From: Sphingomonas sp.
Lineage (GTDB): Bacteria; Pseudomonadota; Alphaproteobacteria; Sphingomonadales; Sphingomonadaceae
Direction of reading: 5' to 3'
NCBI GenBank assembly: GCA_017304655.1
Contig: JAFKLY010000003.1
Span: 62,001 to 126,000 of the forward strand
Length of the DNA: 64,000 nucleotides
Shown piece after piece: positions 1-9,778 of the stretch; the stretch's first letter is position 1, and the number at the start of each line of letters is the position of its first letter. The position numbers and the translations under genes were made by a program. The notes under the pieces are model-generated. The model was not told the DNA's origin and made no database searches. It worked only from the letters and a program-made list of their open reading frames with translations.

Positions 1-1
1 G

Positions 2-469
2 CTGACGCGGCAGATGCTCACGCTGACCGACGCGAGCAAGGCGCTGGAAAGCACGCTGCAATCCAACGCCGAGCAGGTCGAGACGCAGGACCGCGAGCAG
101 ATGGCCCAGCGCTCGGCACGGCTCATCGCCTCGCTCAACGAGCGCGCCATCGACGTCAACAAATGGCTCGACAAGGACGTCTCCGAGGCGGACTGGACCT
201 CCTATCTCAAGGGCGATCAGGGCCTGTTCGCGCGGCGCGCCACCCGCCTGATCAGCGGCGGCGAGGCCAAGCATGTCCATGCGCTTTACGGCGAGGACCC
301 CGATTTCCGCGAGCATGTGAACCGCTATGTCCACGATTTCGAGGGGCTGCTGCGCACCGTGATGGCGACACGCGAGGGCAGCACGCTGGCGCTCACCATG
401 GTCTCCTCGGACATCGGCAAGCTCTATGTGGCGCTGGCCCAGGCGATCGAGCGGCTGCGCACGCAGTAA
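2..469 (+). CDS. Hypothetical protein, C-terminal part (5' end outside window)
   Basis: The frame is open from base 2, so the gene begins upstream of the window. An ATG at 14 exists but nothing marks it as the real start. The visible 155 or so residues are hydrophilic, rich in Glu, Gln, Arg and Ala, and predicted by eye to be mostly helical or coiled coil (for example the heptad-like stretch from SNAEQVETQDREQ onward). There is no signal peptide, membrane segment or catalytic motif in this part. I do not recognise the family. It may be the tail of a long coiled-coil envelope or cytoskeletal protein, but that is a guess. It ends in TAA and is followed by a gene-free stretch, so it is probably last in its transcript. 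Confidence 0.7.
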   Translation: MTRQMLTLTDASKALESTLQSNAEQVETQDREQMAQRSARLIASLNERAIDVNKWLDKDVSEADWTSYLKGDQGLFARRATRLISGGEAKHVHALYGEDPDFREHVNRYVHDFEGLLRTVMATREGSTLALTMVSSDIGKLYVALAQAIERLRTQ

Positions 470-836
470 AGGGACACGGCGTTGCTGTGGGTGATGAGGC
501 GCCGGGTTGCTGGGACAAGGCGGCGGGCCTCTCGGAGTGGCAAGCTGCTTGTGATTTTCGCCTGAAAGCGGCCTGGCGGGAGTCAAAGACGATTGCGGTC
601 AGTCATTTCCTCTCCGTCATTCCCGCGCACGCGGGAATCCAGTTCAAACCTCGCTTGATGGCCTCTTCCTCGGACTGGATTCCCGCGTGCGCGGGAATGA
701 CGATTGAGAGAGAGGCCAGGTCATCCTTCCTCCCCAATCGAGACACCAAAGTGCCTGTCACGGCAGCCTGACAACAGGTGATCACTCGGATGATCCTTTG
801 CCGCGTCGCCTGACTTAGCCCCGGCTTCCGCCTCGC
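470..836. other. Gene-free intergenic stretch
   Basis: About 370 bases lie between the end of the partial plus-strand gene and the stop of the minus-strand DUF1467 gene, so the two neighbours converge here. I see no credible coding frame. The notable content is the perfect inverted repeat at 615-702, listed separately. No T-rich intrinsic terminator is evident, so the repeat may itself stop transcription from both sides. Confidence 0.7.
615..702. repeat. Paired palindromic repeat, 28-bp arms
   Basis: Bases 615-642 and 675-702 are exact reverse complements over all 28 positions, separated by 32 bases. Each arm also holds its own short palindrome (TTCCCGCG/CGCGGGAA around a CAC or GTG centre), so the unit can fold as two small hairpins or one long one. 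The arms begin CGTCATTCCCGCG and end GGGAATCCAG. A second, nearly identical pair is at 20865-20996. This matches the general form of REP-type or MITE-like intergenic palindromes in proteobacteria (CGTCATTCCCGCG...CGGGAATCCAG). It lies between converging genes, where it could end transcription. Confidence 0.85.
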
Positions 837-1121
837 TCAGTCGCGCAATTCGGCTGGTGGGCTCAGCCACCCATCGAAGCTGCGCAGCGTGATCCAGCCA
901 AAGACGTAATTGGCGTAGAACAGCCCGAACAGTGCGGCCGCGACCAGGCTGGTGCGCAGGATGATCCTGCCCGGGCGGAAATGCGCCGGGGCGCTGTCGG
1001 CCTGACCCGGCACCTTCTCGACGCCGGCCTCATCGGCCGTGCGCACGCCGAAGGGCAGCACGACGAACAGGCTGAGGAACCAGAACAGGAAATAGATGGC
1101 GAGGAGCGAGGTCCAGCGCAT
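837..1121 (-). CDS. DUF1467 family membrane protein
   Basis: A 94-residue protein with two hydrophobic helices, one near residues 5-24 (SLLAIYFLFWFLSLFVVLPF) and one near 57-78, joined by a short Pro-rich loop. The N-terminal pattern, an aromatic helix followed by LPFGVRT, is that of DUF1467 proteins, small inner-membrane proteins of unknown function in alphaproteobacteria that often sit beside RNase J. The ATG at 1121 follows a good GAAGGAAGG ribosome site, 18 bases after the rnj stop, so it looks like the last gene of the nuo-birA-coaX-rnj transcript. The function is not known. Confidence 0.85.
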   Translation of the reverse strand: MRWTSLLAIYFLFWFLSLFVVLPFGVRTADEAGVEKVPGQADSAPAHFRPGRIILRTSLVAAALFGLFYANYVFGWITLRSFDGWLSPPAELRD

Positions 1122-1139
1122 GAGGCGTGCCTTCCTTCG

Positions 1140-2789
1140 TCAGCCGGCCTGCACGATCGCCACGTCGACGATCGGCTTCTTGCCCGTCCAGTCCGAGGCA
1201 ACGCGGCGCACCGCGATGCGGACGGCCTCGCGCAGCGTCTCGATATCGCCGCCGCGCCGGCCATTGGTCTTCACCGTACCGGCCAGCGCCTCGATGGCAT
1301 CCTCCAGGAAGCGCGCCACATCCTCCTCGATCGGCACGCCCTTCAGGCGGATGTCCGGCCTGCCGACGAGCTTGCCGGAGCCGCCGATGGCCATGCCGAC
1401 GGTGATGTGGCCGTTGACCATGAGCTTGCGCCGCTCGTTCATCGTCAGCCCGTCAGACGGCAGGATGACGTCGCCATCCAGCACCAGACGGCCGGCATGG
1501 ACTTCCGACAGCTTCACCGGTCCATCGGGCGCGAGGCGGATGACGTCGCCATTCTTCTGGACGATGTGACGCGCAATGCCCTGCTCGGCGCCGAAGCGCG
1601 CCTGCTCGGCCATGTGGCGCAGCTCGCCATGCACGGGCACCAGCATCTGCGGGCGAATCCAGCGATACATCGCGGCCAGCTCCGGCCGTCCGGGATGGCC
1701 CGAGACATGGACATGGGCCTGGCTCTCCGTGACCATCACCACCTGCTTGGCGGCCAGCGTATTCTGGATGCGGCCAATGGCGATCTCATTGCCGGGGATC
1801 TTGCGGGACGAGAAGATCACCATGTCCCCCTCGTCCAGCTTGATCGGATGCATGTCCGAGGCGATGCGCGCCAGCGCCGCGCGCGGCTCGCCCTGCCCGC
1901 CCGTTGCGATGATCATCGCCTCGCGCGGCGGCACGGCCATGATCGCATCGAAATCCAGCAGCGGCGGGAAATCCTTGAGGTAGCCGCAGCTCTTGGCGAC
2001 GGCGATGATCCGGTCCAGCGAGCGCCCGGCCACGCAGAGCTTACGGCCGGTGAGCGTCGCGACGCGGGCCAGCGTGTGGAGGCGCGCGGCATTGCTGGCG
2101 AAAGTGGTGACGACCACCCGGCCCTTCGCGCCGGCGACCGTGCTGAGCAGGTCGGCCTGCACCGAGCCTTCCGATCCGCTCGCTTCCTTGTTGAAGACAT
2201 TGGTGCTGTCACAGACCAGTGCGAGAATGCCGCTGTCGCCGATCGCGCTCAGCTCCTCGCCCGTGCTGGGCGTGCCGAGCTGCGGCGCGTCGTCGAGCTT
2301 CCAGTCACCGGTGTGGAAAATGCGGCCAAAGGGCGTGTCGATGACCAGCGCATTACCCTCGGGAATCGAGTGGGCAAGCGGCACATAGCGGAAGCCGAAC
2401 GGCCCGAGCTCGAACCCATCGCCCTCGGCGATGATGTGGAGCGGAACCTTGTCCTCCAGCCCTTCCTCGGCCAGCTTGCCCTTGATGAGCCCGGCGGTGA
2501 AGGGTGTTGCGTAGAGCGGCACGCCCAGATCAGCGGCCAGATAAGGCAGCGCGCCGATATGATCCTCATGCCCGTGGGTGAGCACGATGCCGAGCAGATC
2601 CTCCTGCCGCTCCTCGATGAAGGCGGTGTCCGGCATGATGATATCCACGCCCGGGCAGGACGGATCGGCGAACGTCACGCCGAGATCGACCATCACCCAT
2701 TTGCCGCGGCAACCGTAGAGATTGAGGTTCATGCCAATCTCGCCCGAGCCGCCAAGGGCCAGGAAGAGCAGTTCTTCGCCAGGTGTCAT
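1140..2789 (-). CDS. rnj: Ribonuclease J
   Basis: A 549-residue metallo-beta-lactamase/beta-CASP ribonuclease that degrades and matures RNA in the cytoplasm by 5' exo- and endonuclease action using zinc. The signature HGHEDH is at residues 72-77. Further metal and CASP motifs follow (HSIPEG, HTGDWKLD, CDSTN, and HVSGHPGRPEL in the C-terminal half). The length is normal for the RNase J family. It starts at an ATG 7 bases after the coaX stop and precedes the DUF1467 gene, so it is co-transcribed with biotin ligase and pantothenate kinase. This order is common in alphaproteobacteria. Nothing is missing from the catalytic set. Confidence 0.96.
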   Translation of the reverse strand: MTPGEELLFLALGGSGEIGMNLNLYGCRGKWVMVDLGVTFADPSCPGVDIIMPDTAFIEERQEDLLGIVLTHGHEDHIGALPYLAADLGVPLYATPFTAGLIKGKLAEEGLEDKVPLHIIAEGDGFELGPFGFRYVPLAHSIPEGNALVIDTPFGRIFHTGDWKLDDAPQLGTPSTGEELSAIGDSGILALVCDSTNVFNKEASGSEGSVQADLLSTVAGAKGRVVVTTFASNAARLHTLARVATLTGRKLCVAGRSLDRIIAVAKSCGYLKDFPPLLDFDAIMAVPPREAMIIATGGQGEPRAALARIASDMHPIKLDEGDMVIFSSRKIPGNEIAIGRIQNTLAAKQVVMVTESQAHVHVSGHPGRPELAAMYRWIRPQMLVPVHGELRHMAEQARFGAEQGIARHIVQKNGDVIRLAPDGPVKLSEVHAGRLVLDGDVILPSDGLTMNERRKLMVNGHITVGMAIGGSGKLVGRPDIRLKGVPIEEDVARFLEDAIEALAGTVKTNGRRGGDIETLREAVRIAVRRVASDWTGKKPIVDVAIVQAG

Positions 2790-2796
2790 TGCGTCG

Positions 2797-3582
2797 TCAT
2801 GCCGTCTTCAGGCTCCGCTCGTAAAGGATGGCCAGGCCAATCAGGGTGAGGTCCGGCACAATGGCGTCGAACAGGTCGGTCTTCTCATCGAACAGCACGG
2901 CCAGGCCGCCAGTGGCGATCACACGGACCGGGCGGCCGATTTCCTTGCGCATCCGCGCAACCAGCCCCTCCATCATCGCGACATAGCCCCAGAACACGCC
3001 GATGAGCATCTGGTCCTCGGTCGTGCGGCCGATGACCGAGCCATTGCCGGCCGGCGCCTCGATGGCGATGCGGGGCAGCTTGGCGGCATTGCTCACCAGC
3101 GCGTCGAGGCTGAGATTGATGCCCGGCGCAATGATGCCGCCCTTATAGGCGCCGCTATAGTCGATATGATCGAAGGTGGTGGCCGTGCCGAAATCGATGA
3201 CGATGAGATCGCCCTCATAGGCCTCGTGCGCGGCGATGGCATTGACCGCCCGGTCCGCGCCCAGCGTGTGGGGCATCGGCACATCGACATTGATGTGCCA
3301 CTCGACCGGCGGCTTGCCGGCGATGAGCGGCTCCACGCCGAAATATTTGCGGCTCAGCACATCGAGATTGTGGAGCGCGCGCGGCACGACGGTGGAAATG
3401 ATGACGGCGGTCACGTCCTTGATCGCCAGCCCCTCCAGCGCGAGCAGCTGGTTGATCCAGACGGCATATTCATCGCCCGTGCGGCGCGGATCGGTCGCGA
3501 TCCGCCAGCGCGCGCGGATCGCCCGCCCTTCGACGAGCGCGAAGACGACATTGGTGTTGCCGGCATCGATGGCGAGAAGCAT
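2797..3582 (-). CDS. coaX: Type III pantothenate kinase
   Basis: Phosphorylates pantothenate with ATP, the first step of coenzyme A synthesis. The 261-residue protein has the type III (ASKHA-fold) motifs: DAGNTN at residues 6-11 for phosphate binding, GADR at 108-111, and DFGTATT at 130-136. I chose the ATG at 3582 because it has a GAGAGGAA ribosome site just upstream and puts the DAGNTN motif at its usual place. A longer frame begins with TTG at 3618 but adds residues unlike the family. It lies 32 bases after birA and 7 bases before rnj, clearly in the same operon. Confidence 0.95.
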   Translation of the reverse strand: MLLAIDAGNTNVVFALVEGRAIRARWRIATDPRRTGDEYAVWINQLLALEGLAIKDVTAVIISTVVPRALHNLDVLSRKYFGVEPLIAGKPPVEWHINVDVPMPHTLGADRAVNAIAAHEAYEGDLIVIDFGTATTFDHIDYSGAYKGGIIAPGINLSLDALVSNAAKLPRIAIEAPAGNGSVIGRTTEDQMLIGVFWGYVAMMEGLVARMRKEIGRPVRVIATGGLAVLFDEKTDLFDAIVPDLTLIGLAILYERSLKTA

Positions 3583-3614
3583 GGCCCGGTTCCTCTCCGA
3601 CGCTGACGTGGCTT

Positions 3615-4337
3615 TCAAAGGAGCACGCCGACATCGCCACTGTGGATGATCTCGCTCGTGCCGTCCTCCAGCCCGAGGATCAAGGCCCCATGCGCGTCCA
3701 GCCCCAGAAAGCGTCCGTGCTGTGGCCGATCCGCCCCGGTCGAGACGGCAAGGCGCGTGCCGACCGGATGCCCCCGCCCCAGCCAGGCGGTGATGAGCGC
3801 AGCGGTGCCCTCCGCCCGCCAGCGCGCGAGCCAGTCATCGAGCGCGGGGACCAGCGCATCAAGGACGCGCGCCGCGTCGATCCCCTGCCCGCCCGGCAGA
3901 TCGGCAAGCGCAATCGTCTCGCGATCCAGCAGGCGCGGCGCCTGCGCCACATTCACGCCGATGCCGAGGATGACCTCATCCCCGTCCCGCTCCAGTAGCA
4001 TGCCGGCGAGCTTGGCTTGCCCCACCATGACGTCATTGGGCCATTTGAGCTGGATCGCCGCATCGGGAAGCAGCCCGGCTAGCGCATCATGGACGGCGAT
4101 GCCCGCCAGCAGACCGAGACCGGTGACTAGCGGATCGCCCGGCCGCAGCCGGATGAGCGTGGAGGCATGGAGATTGCCGGTGACGCTCTGCCAGTCGCGC
4201 CCCAGACGACCGCGCCCGGCGGTCTGGCGTTCGGCGCGGAGCCACTGCCCTTCCGGCCAGCCACTGGCGGCCAGCGCCTTCAGATCGGCATTGGTCGAGC
4301 CGGTCTCGGCAACGAGGCGGATGCGATCCTGCGCCAC
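3615..4337 (-). CDS. birA: Biotin--[acetyl-CoA-carboxylase] ligase
   Basis: Attaches biotin to the carboxyl carrier protein of acetyl-CoA carboxylase through biotinyl-AMP. The 240-residue protein has the catalytic-domain motifs GRGRLGR (41-47) and KWPND (98-102) and a small C-terminal domain. It lacks the N-terminal helix-turn-helix of E. coli BirA, so it is a monofunctional ligase and not a repressor. The start appears to be GTG at 4337, since no in-frame ATG lies between the nuoN stop and the ETGSTN motif; the ribosome site is weak. It follows nuoN by about 54 bases, which continues the nuo operon into cofactor genes. Confidence 0.93.
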   Translation of the reverse strand: MAQDRIRLVAETGSTNADLKALAASGWPEGQWLRAERQTAGRGRLGRDWQSVTGNLHASTLIRLRPGDPLVTGLGLLAGIAVHDALAGLLPDAAIQLKWPNDVMVGQAKLAGMLLERDGDEVILGIGVNVAQAPRLLDRETIALADLPGGQGIDAARVLDALVPALDDWLARWRAEGTAALITAWLGRGHPVGTRLAVSTGADRPQHGRFLGLDAHGALILGLEDGTSEIIHSGDVGVLL

Positions 4338-4391
4338 GACGCTAGCGCACCTGCAGGCGCGCCAGGCCGATGGTCAGCGAGCGATAAGCCT

Positions 4392-5831
4392 TCAGAACAG
4401 CGATGCCGCCGCTGCCGAGCTGGCATAGCCCAGCACCGGATTGAGCAGATAGCCAAAGACGATGATCGCCGCGCAAAGCGTGATGATGCCGTAATCGAGC
4501 AGGCTGCGTTCGGCCGCGAAGCCTTCCGCCGGCGGATCGAAGTAGATCGTCTTGATGACCTTGAGATAATAGAAAGCACCGATGACCGAGGCGGCGATAC
4601 CGATCGCGGCAAGCGGCGTCAGGCCAGCGCCCACGGCGGCATCGAAGACGAGAAACTTCGCCCAGAAGCCGAAGAGCGGCGGGATACCGGCAAGGCTGAA
4701 CATGAAGATGGCGAACGCCGCAGCCAGGCCGGGACGGCTCTGCGACAGGCCCGCGAGGCTCGCGATGCTCTCCACCGGCTGCCCGTCCTTGTCCTTCATC
4801 TGGAGGACGCACACGAAGCTGCCGATCGTCATCACCACATAGATGGTGAGGTAGCTCAGCACCGATGCCACGCCTTCCTGCGTGCCGGCGGCAAGGCCGA
4901 TCAGCGCGAAGCCGACATTGTTGATCGACGAATAAGCCAGCAGGCGCTTGATGTTGGACTGGTTGATCGCCGCGACCGCACCGAGCACGATGGATGCGAG
5001 CGCCAGGAAAATGACGATCTGCTGCCAGCTGTGACCGCTCGGACCAAGCGCACTGATGACGACGCGGGTCGTCAGGCCCAGCGCCGCGACCTTGGGCGCG
5101 CTCGCGAAGAAGGCCGTGACCGGCGTGGGCGAGCCTTCATAGACGTCCGGCGTCCACATGTGGAACGGCACGGCGCTGATCTTGAAGGCCAGGCCCGACA
5201 GCACGAAGACGAGACCGAAGAGTTCCCCGCCGCTCAGGCCATCGGACAGCGCCGTCGCGACACCGGCGAAATGGGTGGTGCCCGAGAAGCCGTAAAGCAG
5301 CGACATGCCGTAGAGCAGGATGCCGCTCGCCAGCGCGCCGAGGACGAAATATTTGAGGCCCGCTTCCGCCGAGCGCACGTCACGGCGCAGGAAGCTCGCC
5401 AGCACATAGGCAGCAAGGCTGTTCAGCTCGAGCCCGACATAGAGCGTCAGGAAATCGCAGGCCGAGACCATCATCGACATGCCGATGCAGGCGAAGAGGA
5501 TCAGCACCGGATATTCCGCGCGCAGGCCGCCCTCGCTGTCGAAGTAGCGCGGCGCAACGACAATGCTGGCCGCCGCCGCGATGAAGATCAGCGCCTTGGC
5601 GAAGGCCGAGAAGGCATCGGCCCGATACAGGCCATCGAAAATCTCGCCACCGGCGCTCACGGCCGGCTGGCTGAGCAGCACGCCGGCCACCGCCAGCGCG
5701 GCAACGGAGAGCCAGCTCACCAGACGCGCGGAGGCATCACCGGCAAAGGCCGCTACCAGCATGAGCGCGAGGCCCGCAACGGTCAGGACGATCTCGGGCA
5801 GAACCGAGGCAAAGACGCCCAGGCTATCCAT
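4392..5831 (-). CDS. nuoN: NADH-quinone oxidoreductase subunit N
   Basis: A proton-pumping antiporter-like subunit of respiratory complex I in the inner membrane. The 479-residue protein is almost entirely hydrophobic helices. It carries the conserved charged residues of the family: a Glu in GLELNSLAAYVL near residue 136, and Lys residues in KYFVLGALASG, FKISAVPFHMWTPDVYEG and NIKRLLAYSSINN. Its ATG shares one base with the nuoM stop (TGATG), indicating translational coupling. It is the last nuo subunit gene and is followed by birA. Length and motifs are normal. Confidence 0.97.
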   Translation of the reverse strand: MDSLGVFASVLPEIVLTVAGLALMLVAAFAGDASARLVSWLSVAALAVAGVLLSQPAVSAGGEIFDGLYRADAFSAFAKALIFIAAAASIVVAPRYFDSEGGLRAEYPVLILFACIGMSMMVSACDFLTLYVGLELNSLAAYVLASFLRRDVRSAEAGLKYFVLGALASGILLYGMSLLYGFSGTTHFAGVATALSDGLSGGELFGLVFVLSGLAFKISAVPFHMWTPDVYEGSPTPVTAFFASAPKVAALGLTTRVVISALGPSGHSWQQIVIFLALASIVLGAVAAINQSNIKRLLAYSSINNVGFALIGLAAGTQEGVASVLSYLTIYVVMTIGSFVCVLQMKDKDGQPVESIASLAGLSQSRPGLAAAFAIFMFSLAGIPPLFGFWAKFLVFDAAVGAGLTPLAAIGIAASVIGAFYYLKVIKTIYFDPPAEGFAAERSLLDYGIITLCAAIIVFGYLLNPVLGYASSAAAASLF

Positions 5832-7402
5832 CAGTGCGACTCCCCGGCATGTTCGCCTTGCGCGTTTTCGCTATGTGTTTCTTCGCCATGCGTGGCGGCC
5901 GGCCTAGGCTTGCCCATGGCAAGCTTCGCGTCCCCTTCCGGCCGGGCCGCTTCCGTGCGGGCGACGATGCTGGCGACATTGCCTCGCATCGGCGCCAGGA
6001 AGCTCTCGGGATAAACGCCCATCCAGAGCACCGCCAGCGCGATCGGCACGAGCAGCAGCATCTCGCGGGTCGAGAGATCCGGCATCGCCCGAACGTCGTC
6101 CTTGGTCAGATCACCGAAGACCACGCGGCGGTAGAGGTAGAGCATATAAGCAGCACCCAGGATGATGCCGGTCGTGCAGACCAGCGCCACCCAGCTCGAC
6201 GCCTGATAGACGCCCATGAGGCTCAGCAGCTCGCCGACGAAGTTGCTCGTGCCCGGCAGGCCGACCGAGGCCATGGTGAAGAGCATGAACAGCAGCGCAT
6301 AGCGCGGCATGTTGATCGCGAGGCCGCCATACCGATCAATCTCGCGCGTGTGCAGCCGGTCGTAGATGACGCCGACGCACAGGAAGAGCGCGCCAGAGAC
6401 GAGGCCATGGCCCAGCATGACCATCATCGCGCCCTCGATGCCCTGCTGATTGAAGGCAAAGAGGCCGACCGTCACGATCGCCATGTGCGCGACCGAGGAA
6501 TAAGCAATGAGCTTCTTCATGTCGTGCTGCACCAGCGCGACGAGGCTCGTATAGACCACCGCGACCATCGACAGGCCGAAGATCAGCCAGGCGAAATGGG
6601 CGCTCGCTTCCGGGAACATGGGCAGCGAGAAGCGGATGAAGCCATAGCCACCCATCTTCAGCAGAACGCCGGCCAGAATGACCGAGCCGGCCGTCGGCGC
6701 CTGCACGTGCGCATCGGGCAACCAGGTGTGGACCGGCCACATCGGCATCTTCACCGCGAAGCTCGCGAAGAAGGCGAGCCACAGCCAGTTCTGCACCGCA
6801 GGATCGAAATTATAGGCCATCAGCACCGGAATGCTGGTGGTGCCCGCTTCGCGCGTCATCCACAGCATCGCCACCAGCATCAGCACCGAGCCGAGCAGCG
6901 TGTAGAGGAAGAATTTGTAGCTGGCGTAGATCCTGTCCGCGCCGCCCCAGATGCCGATGATGAGATACATCGGGATGAGGCCGGCCTCGAAGAAGATGTA
7001 GAAGAGGAAGATGTCCTGCGCCGCGAAGACGCCGATCATCAGCGTCTCCATGAACAGGAACGCCGCCATATATTCGCCGACGCGCTTCTGGATCGCTTCC
7101 CAGCTCGCGCCGATGCAGATCGGCATGAGGAACACGGTCAGCGCAATGAGCGTGAGCGCGATGCCGTCAATGCCCATGGCCCAGGCGAACCGGCCGAACA
7201 CCGGCGCATATTCCGTGAATTGCCATTCCGGCGCGCCGGGCGACAGATCGAACGACAGCCAGAGGGCCACGCCCAGCACCAGATCGATCAGCGTCGCAAG
7301 GAGCGCGATCCACCGGGCGGTCTGCGCCGAGGAGAAGAGGCAGGCGATGGCGCCGGCCATCGGCACGGCGAGCATCAGCGAAAGGATGGGAAAGCTGCTC
7401 AT
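5831..7402 (-). CDS. nuoM: NADH-quinone oxidoreductase subunit M
   Basis: A 523-residue antiporter-like membrane subunit of complex I with about 14 helices. Conserved family motifs are present: an acidic residue in [17 protein letters not shown], Lys in [12 protein letters not shown] and [20 protein letters not shown], and the discontinuous-helix region [15 protein letters not shown]. The last 40 or so residues are unusual: a hydrophilic tail rich in His, Glu and Gly ending [17 protein letters not shown] (about 5834-5890), beyond the usual family end. The ATG overlaps the nuoL stop by 4 bases (ATGA), and its own stop shares a base with nuoN. Confidence 0.97.
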   Translation of the reverse strand: MSSFPILSLMLAVPMAGAIACLFSSAQTARWIALLATLIDLVLGVALWLSFDLSPGAPEWQFTEYAPVFGRFAWAMGIDGIALTLIALTVFLMPICIGASWEAIQKRVGEYMAAFLFMETLMIGVFAAQDIFLFYIFFEAGLIPMYLIIGIWGGADRIYASYKFFLYTLLGSVLMLVAMLWMTREAGTTSIPVLMAYNFDPAVQNWLWLAFFASFAVKMPMWPVHTWLPDAHVQAPTAGSVILAGVLLKMGGYGFIRFSLPMFPEASAHFAWLIFGLSMVAVVYTSLVALVQHDMKKLIAYSSVAHMAIVTVGLFAFNQQGIEGAMMVMLGHGLVSGALFLCVGVIYDRLHTREIDRYGGLAINMPRYALLFMLFTMASVGLPGTSNFVGELLSLMGVYQASSWVALVCTTGIILGAAYMLYLYRRVVFGDLTKDDVRAMPDLSTREMLLLVPIALAVLWMGVYPESFLAPMRGNVASIVARTEAARPEGDAKLAMGKPRPAATHGEETHSENAQGEHAGESH

Positions 7403-9462
7403 TTCGGCATGATCGCCCAGGTGACTGCCGCGGCGAGGCCAATCAGCATCACCAGCGCATAGGAATAGAGATAGCCCGACTGAAGGGCGCGTGTGACCCG
7501 GCCACCGGCGACGACGACAGCCGCCGCGCCATTGGGACCGAAGCGATCGATCGTCCCCTGATCGCCACCCTTCCAGAACAGGCGGCCGAGCCAGAAGGCA
7601 GGACGCACGAAGAGCAGGTCATAGAGCTCGTCGATATACCATTTGTTGAGCAGGAAATCGTGCAGGACGCTGAACTGCGCAACGAACTTGGCCGGCCAGT
7701 CGGTGTTCTTGATATAGGCCAGCCAGGCGATGACGAGGCCGGTGACCATCACCGCAAAGGGCGACCACTTGACCCAGGTCGGCACCAGGTGCGAGGCATG
7801 CATCAGATGCTCGTTGAAGAACAACGTGCTCGCTTCCCAGAAATGCGCGCCGCCCTCGGGATCCACAAAGGCATGGTGGAAGGCGAAGCCGCCCAGCACC
7901 GCGCCCACGCTCAGCACGATCAGCGGGATCAGCATGACCAGCGGGCTTTCATGCGGGTGATAGCCCGCCGTGCCGTCCCCATGCGCGCCATGATGACCAT
8001 GATCGTCATGGGCATGATGGGCGTGGTGCGCATCATGGCCGTGGTCGTCATGACCATGCGCGTCATGGACGGCATGCTGGATATGCTCGCTCTGCTCCCA
8101 GCGCGGCTTGCCCCAGAAGGTGAGGAACATCAGGCGCCAGCTGTAGAAGCTGGTGAGCAAGGCGGCGAAGATGCCGACGAAGAACGCGCCGGTGCCATGG
8201 CCGCCGGCCGCAAAGGCGCTCTCCAGGATCGCGTCCTTGGAGAAGAAGCCCGCGAAGCCGAAGACCGTGCCGGGAATGCCGACGCCAGTGATGGCGAGCG
8301 TGCCGAGCAGCATCGTCCAGAACGTGATCGGGATCGATTTCCGCAGGCCGCCATAATAGCGCATGTCCTGCTCATGGTGCATCGCGTGGATGACCGAGCC
8401 GGCGCCGAGGAACAGCAGCGCCTTGAAGAAGGCGTGGGTCAGCAGGTGGAACATCGCCGCGCCATAAGCGCCAACGCCTGCCGCGAAGAACATGTAGCCG
8501 AGCTGCGAACAGGTCGAATAAGCGATCACGCGCTTGATATCGTTCTGGCAGGTGCCGATCGTCGCGGCGAAGATGCAGGTCGCAGCGCCGACGATGGTGA
8601 CGACGGACATGGCGACATGGCTCTGCTCGAACAGCGGCGACATGCGGCACACCATGAACACGCCGGCGGTGACCATGGTGGCGGCGTGGATGAGCGCGGA
8701 GACCGGCGTCGGGCCTTCCATCGCGTCCGGCAACCAGGTGTGGAGGCCGAGCTGGGCCGACTTGCCCATCGCGCCGATGAACAGCAGCAGGCACAGCACC
8801 GTCATCGTATCGAAGCGGTGCCCCAGGAAGCCGATGGTCGAGCCGGCCATGGCAGGCGCGGCCTCAAGGATCGTCGGGATATCGATGGTGCCGAACACCA
8901 GATAGATGCCGAAAATGCCCATCATGAAGCCAAGGTCGCCCACGCGGTTGACCACGAACGCCTTGATCGCGGCAGCGCAGGCCGAGGGCTTTTTGAACCA
9001 GAAGCCGATCAGCAGATAGGAGGCCAGACCGACGCCTTCCCACCCGAAGAACATCTGCAGCAGGTTGTTCGCCGTCACGAGCACGAGCATCGCGAAGGTG
9101 AACAGCGAGAGATAGGCGAAGAAGCGCGGCTGATCCGGGTCCTCGTCCATATAGCCCCAGCTATACAGGTGGACGAGCGCCGAGACGCTGGTGATGACCA
9201 CCAGCATGGTGGCCGTGAGCGTATCGACCCGCAGCGCCCAGTCGATGCTGAGCGTGCCCGAGGTGATCCAGTGCAGCACCGGCACCACCTGCGGTTCGGC
9301 ATGGCCGCCCAGGTAAGAGAGGAAGATCGGCCAGGACAGCGCACAGGACAGGAACAGCGCGCCGGTCGTGATGACCTTGGCCGGCACATTGCCGATGGCG
9401 CGATTGCCCAGGCCCGCGATGATCGCGGCGATGAGCGGGGCAAAGACGATGACAGAGATCAT
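7399..9462 (-). CDS. nuoL: NADH-quinone oxidoreductase subunit L
   Basis: The largest antiporter-like subunit of complex I (687 residues), with the long lateral helix at the C-terminus. Family motifs are clear: [62 protein letters not shown] and [19 protein letters not shown]. Between the last core helices and the C-terminal helix, roughly residues 460-500, there is a loop very rich in His and Asp (HD, HH and HAHH repeats; DNA about 7950-8090). The start ATG at 9462 is 10 bases after the nuoK stop. Otherwise the gene is intact and typical. Confidence 0.97.
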   Translation of the reverse strand: MISVIVFAPLIAAIIAGLGNRAIGNVPAKVITTGALFLSCALSWPIFLSYLGGHAEPQVVPVLHWITSGTLSIDWALRVDTLTATMLVVITSVSALVHLYSWGYMDEDPDQPRFFAYLSLFTFAMLVLVTANNLLQMFFGWEGVGLASYLLIGFWFKKPSACAAAIKAFVVNRVGDLGFMMGIFGIYLVFGTIDIPTILEAAPAMAGSTIGFLGHRFDTMTVLCLLLFIGAMGKSAQLGLHTWLPDAMEGPTPVSALIHAATMVTAGVFMVCRMSPLFEQSHVAMSVVTIVGAATCIFAATIGTCQNDIKRVIAYSTCSQLGYMFFAAGVGAYGAAMFHLLTHAFFKALLFLGAGSVIHAMHHEQDMRYYGGLRKSIPITFWTMLLGTLAITGVGIPGTVFGFAGFFSKDAILESAFAAGGHGTGAFFVGIFAALLTSFYSWRLMFLTFWGKPRWEQSEHIQHAVHDAHGHDDHGHDAHHAHHAHDDHGHHGAHGDGTAGYHPHESPLVMLIPLIVLSVGAVLGGFAFHHAFVDPEGGAHFWEASTLFFNEHLMHASHLVPTWVKWSPFAVMVTGLVIAWLAYIKNTDWPAKFVAQFSVLHDFLLNKWYIDELYDLLFVRPAFWLGRLFWKGGDQGTIDRFGPNGAAAVVVAGGRVTRALQSGYLYSYALVMLIGLAAAVTWAIMPK

Positions 9463-9472
9463 GAGCGCGCCT

Positions 9473-9778
9473 TCAGCCCTTCATCCGGTTGACGTCGTCG
9501 ACGGCAATGGTGCCGCGCGCACGGAAATAGATGACCAGGATCGCGAGACCGATCGCCGCCTCGCCCGCCGCCACGGTGAGCACGAACATCGAGAAGACCT
9601 GGCCGACCAGATCGCCCAGATAGGCGCTGAACGCGACGAGATTGATGTTCACCGCGAGCAGGATCAGCTCAATCGACATCAGGATGACGATGACGTTCTT
9701 GCGATTGATGAAGATGCCCAACACGCCGAGCACGAACAGGATCGCGCTGACGACGAGGTAATGCGCCAAGCCGATCAC
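9473..9778 (-). CDS. nuoK: NADH-quinone oxidoreductase subunit K
   Basis: A 101-residue membrane subunit of complex I with three transmembrane helices and the two buried glutamates of the family (in [11 protein letters not shown] and [13 protein letters not shown]). These form part of the proton path between the quinone site and the antiporter subunits. The start is GTG at 9778, chosen because it makes a GTGA overlap with the nuoJ stop and gives the normal length. It is followed 10 bases later by nuoL. Confidence 0.96.
   Translation of the reverse strand: MIGLAHYLVVSAILFVLGVLGIFINRKNVIVILMSIELILLAVNINLVAFSAYLGDLVGQVFSMFVLTVAAGEAAIGLAILVIYFRARGTIAVDDVNRMKG

Noticed and set aside
615..702. CRISPR repeat
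   Set aside because: The repeats occur as one inverted pair, not as regularly spaced direct repeats with spacers.
981..2849. A long open plus-strand frame of about 620 codons opposite rnj
   Set aside because: It is antisense to a clear RNase J gene, has the His/Arg/Asp-rich make-up typical of a GC-rich shadow frame, and shows no family motif.
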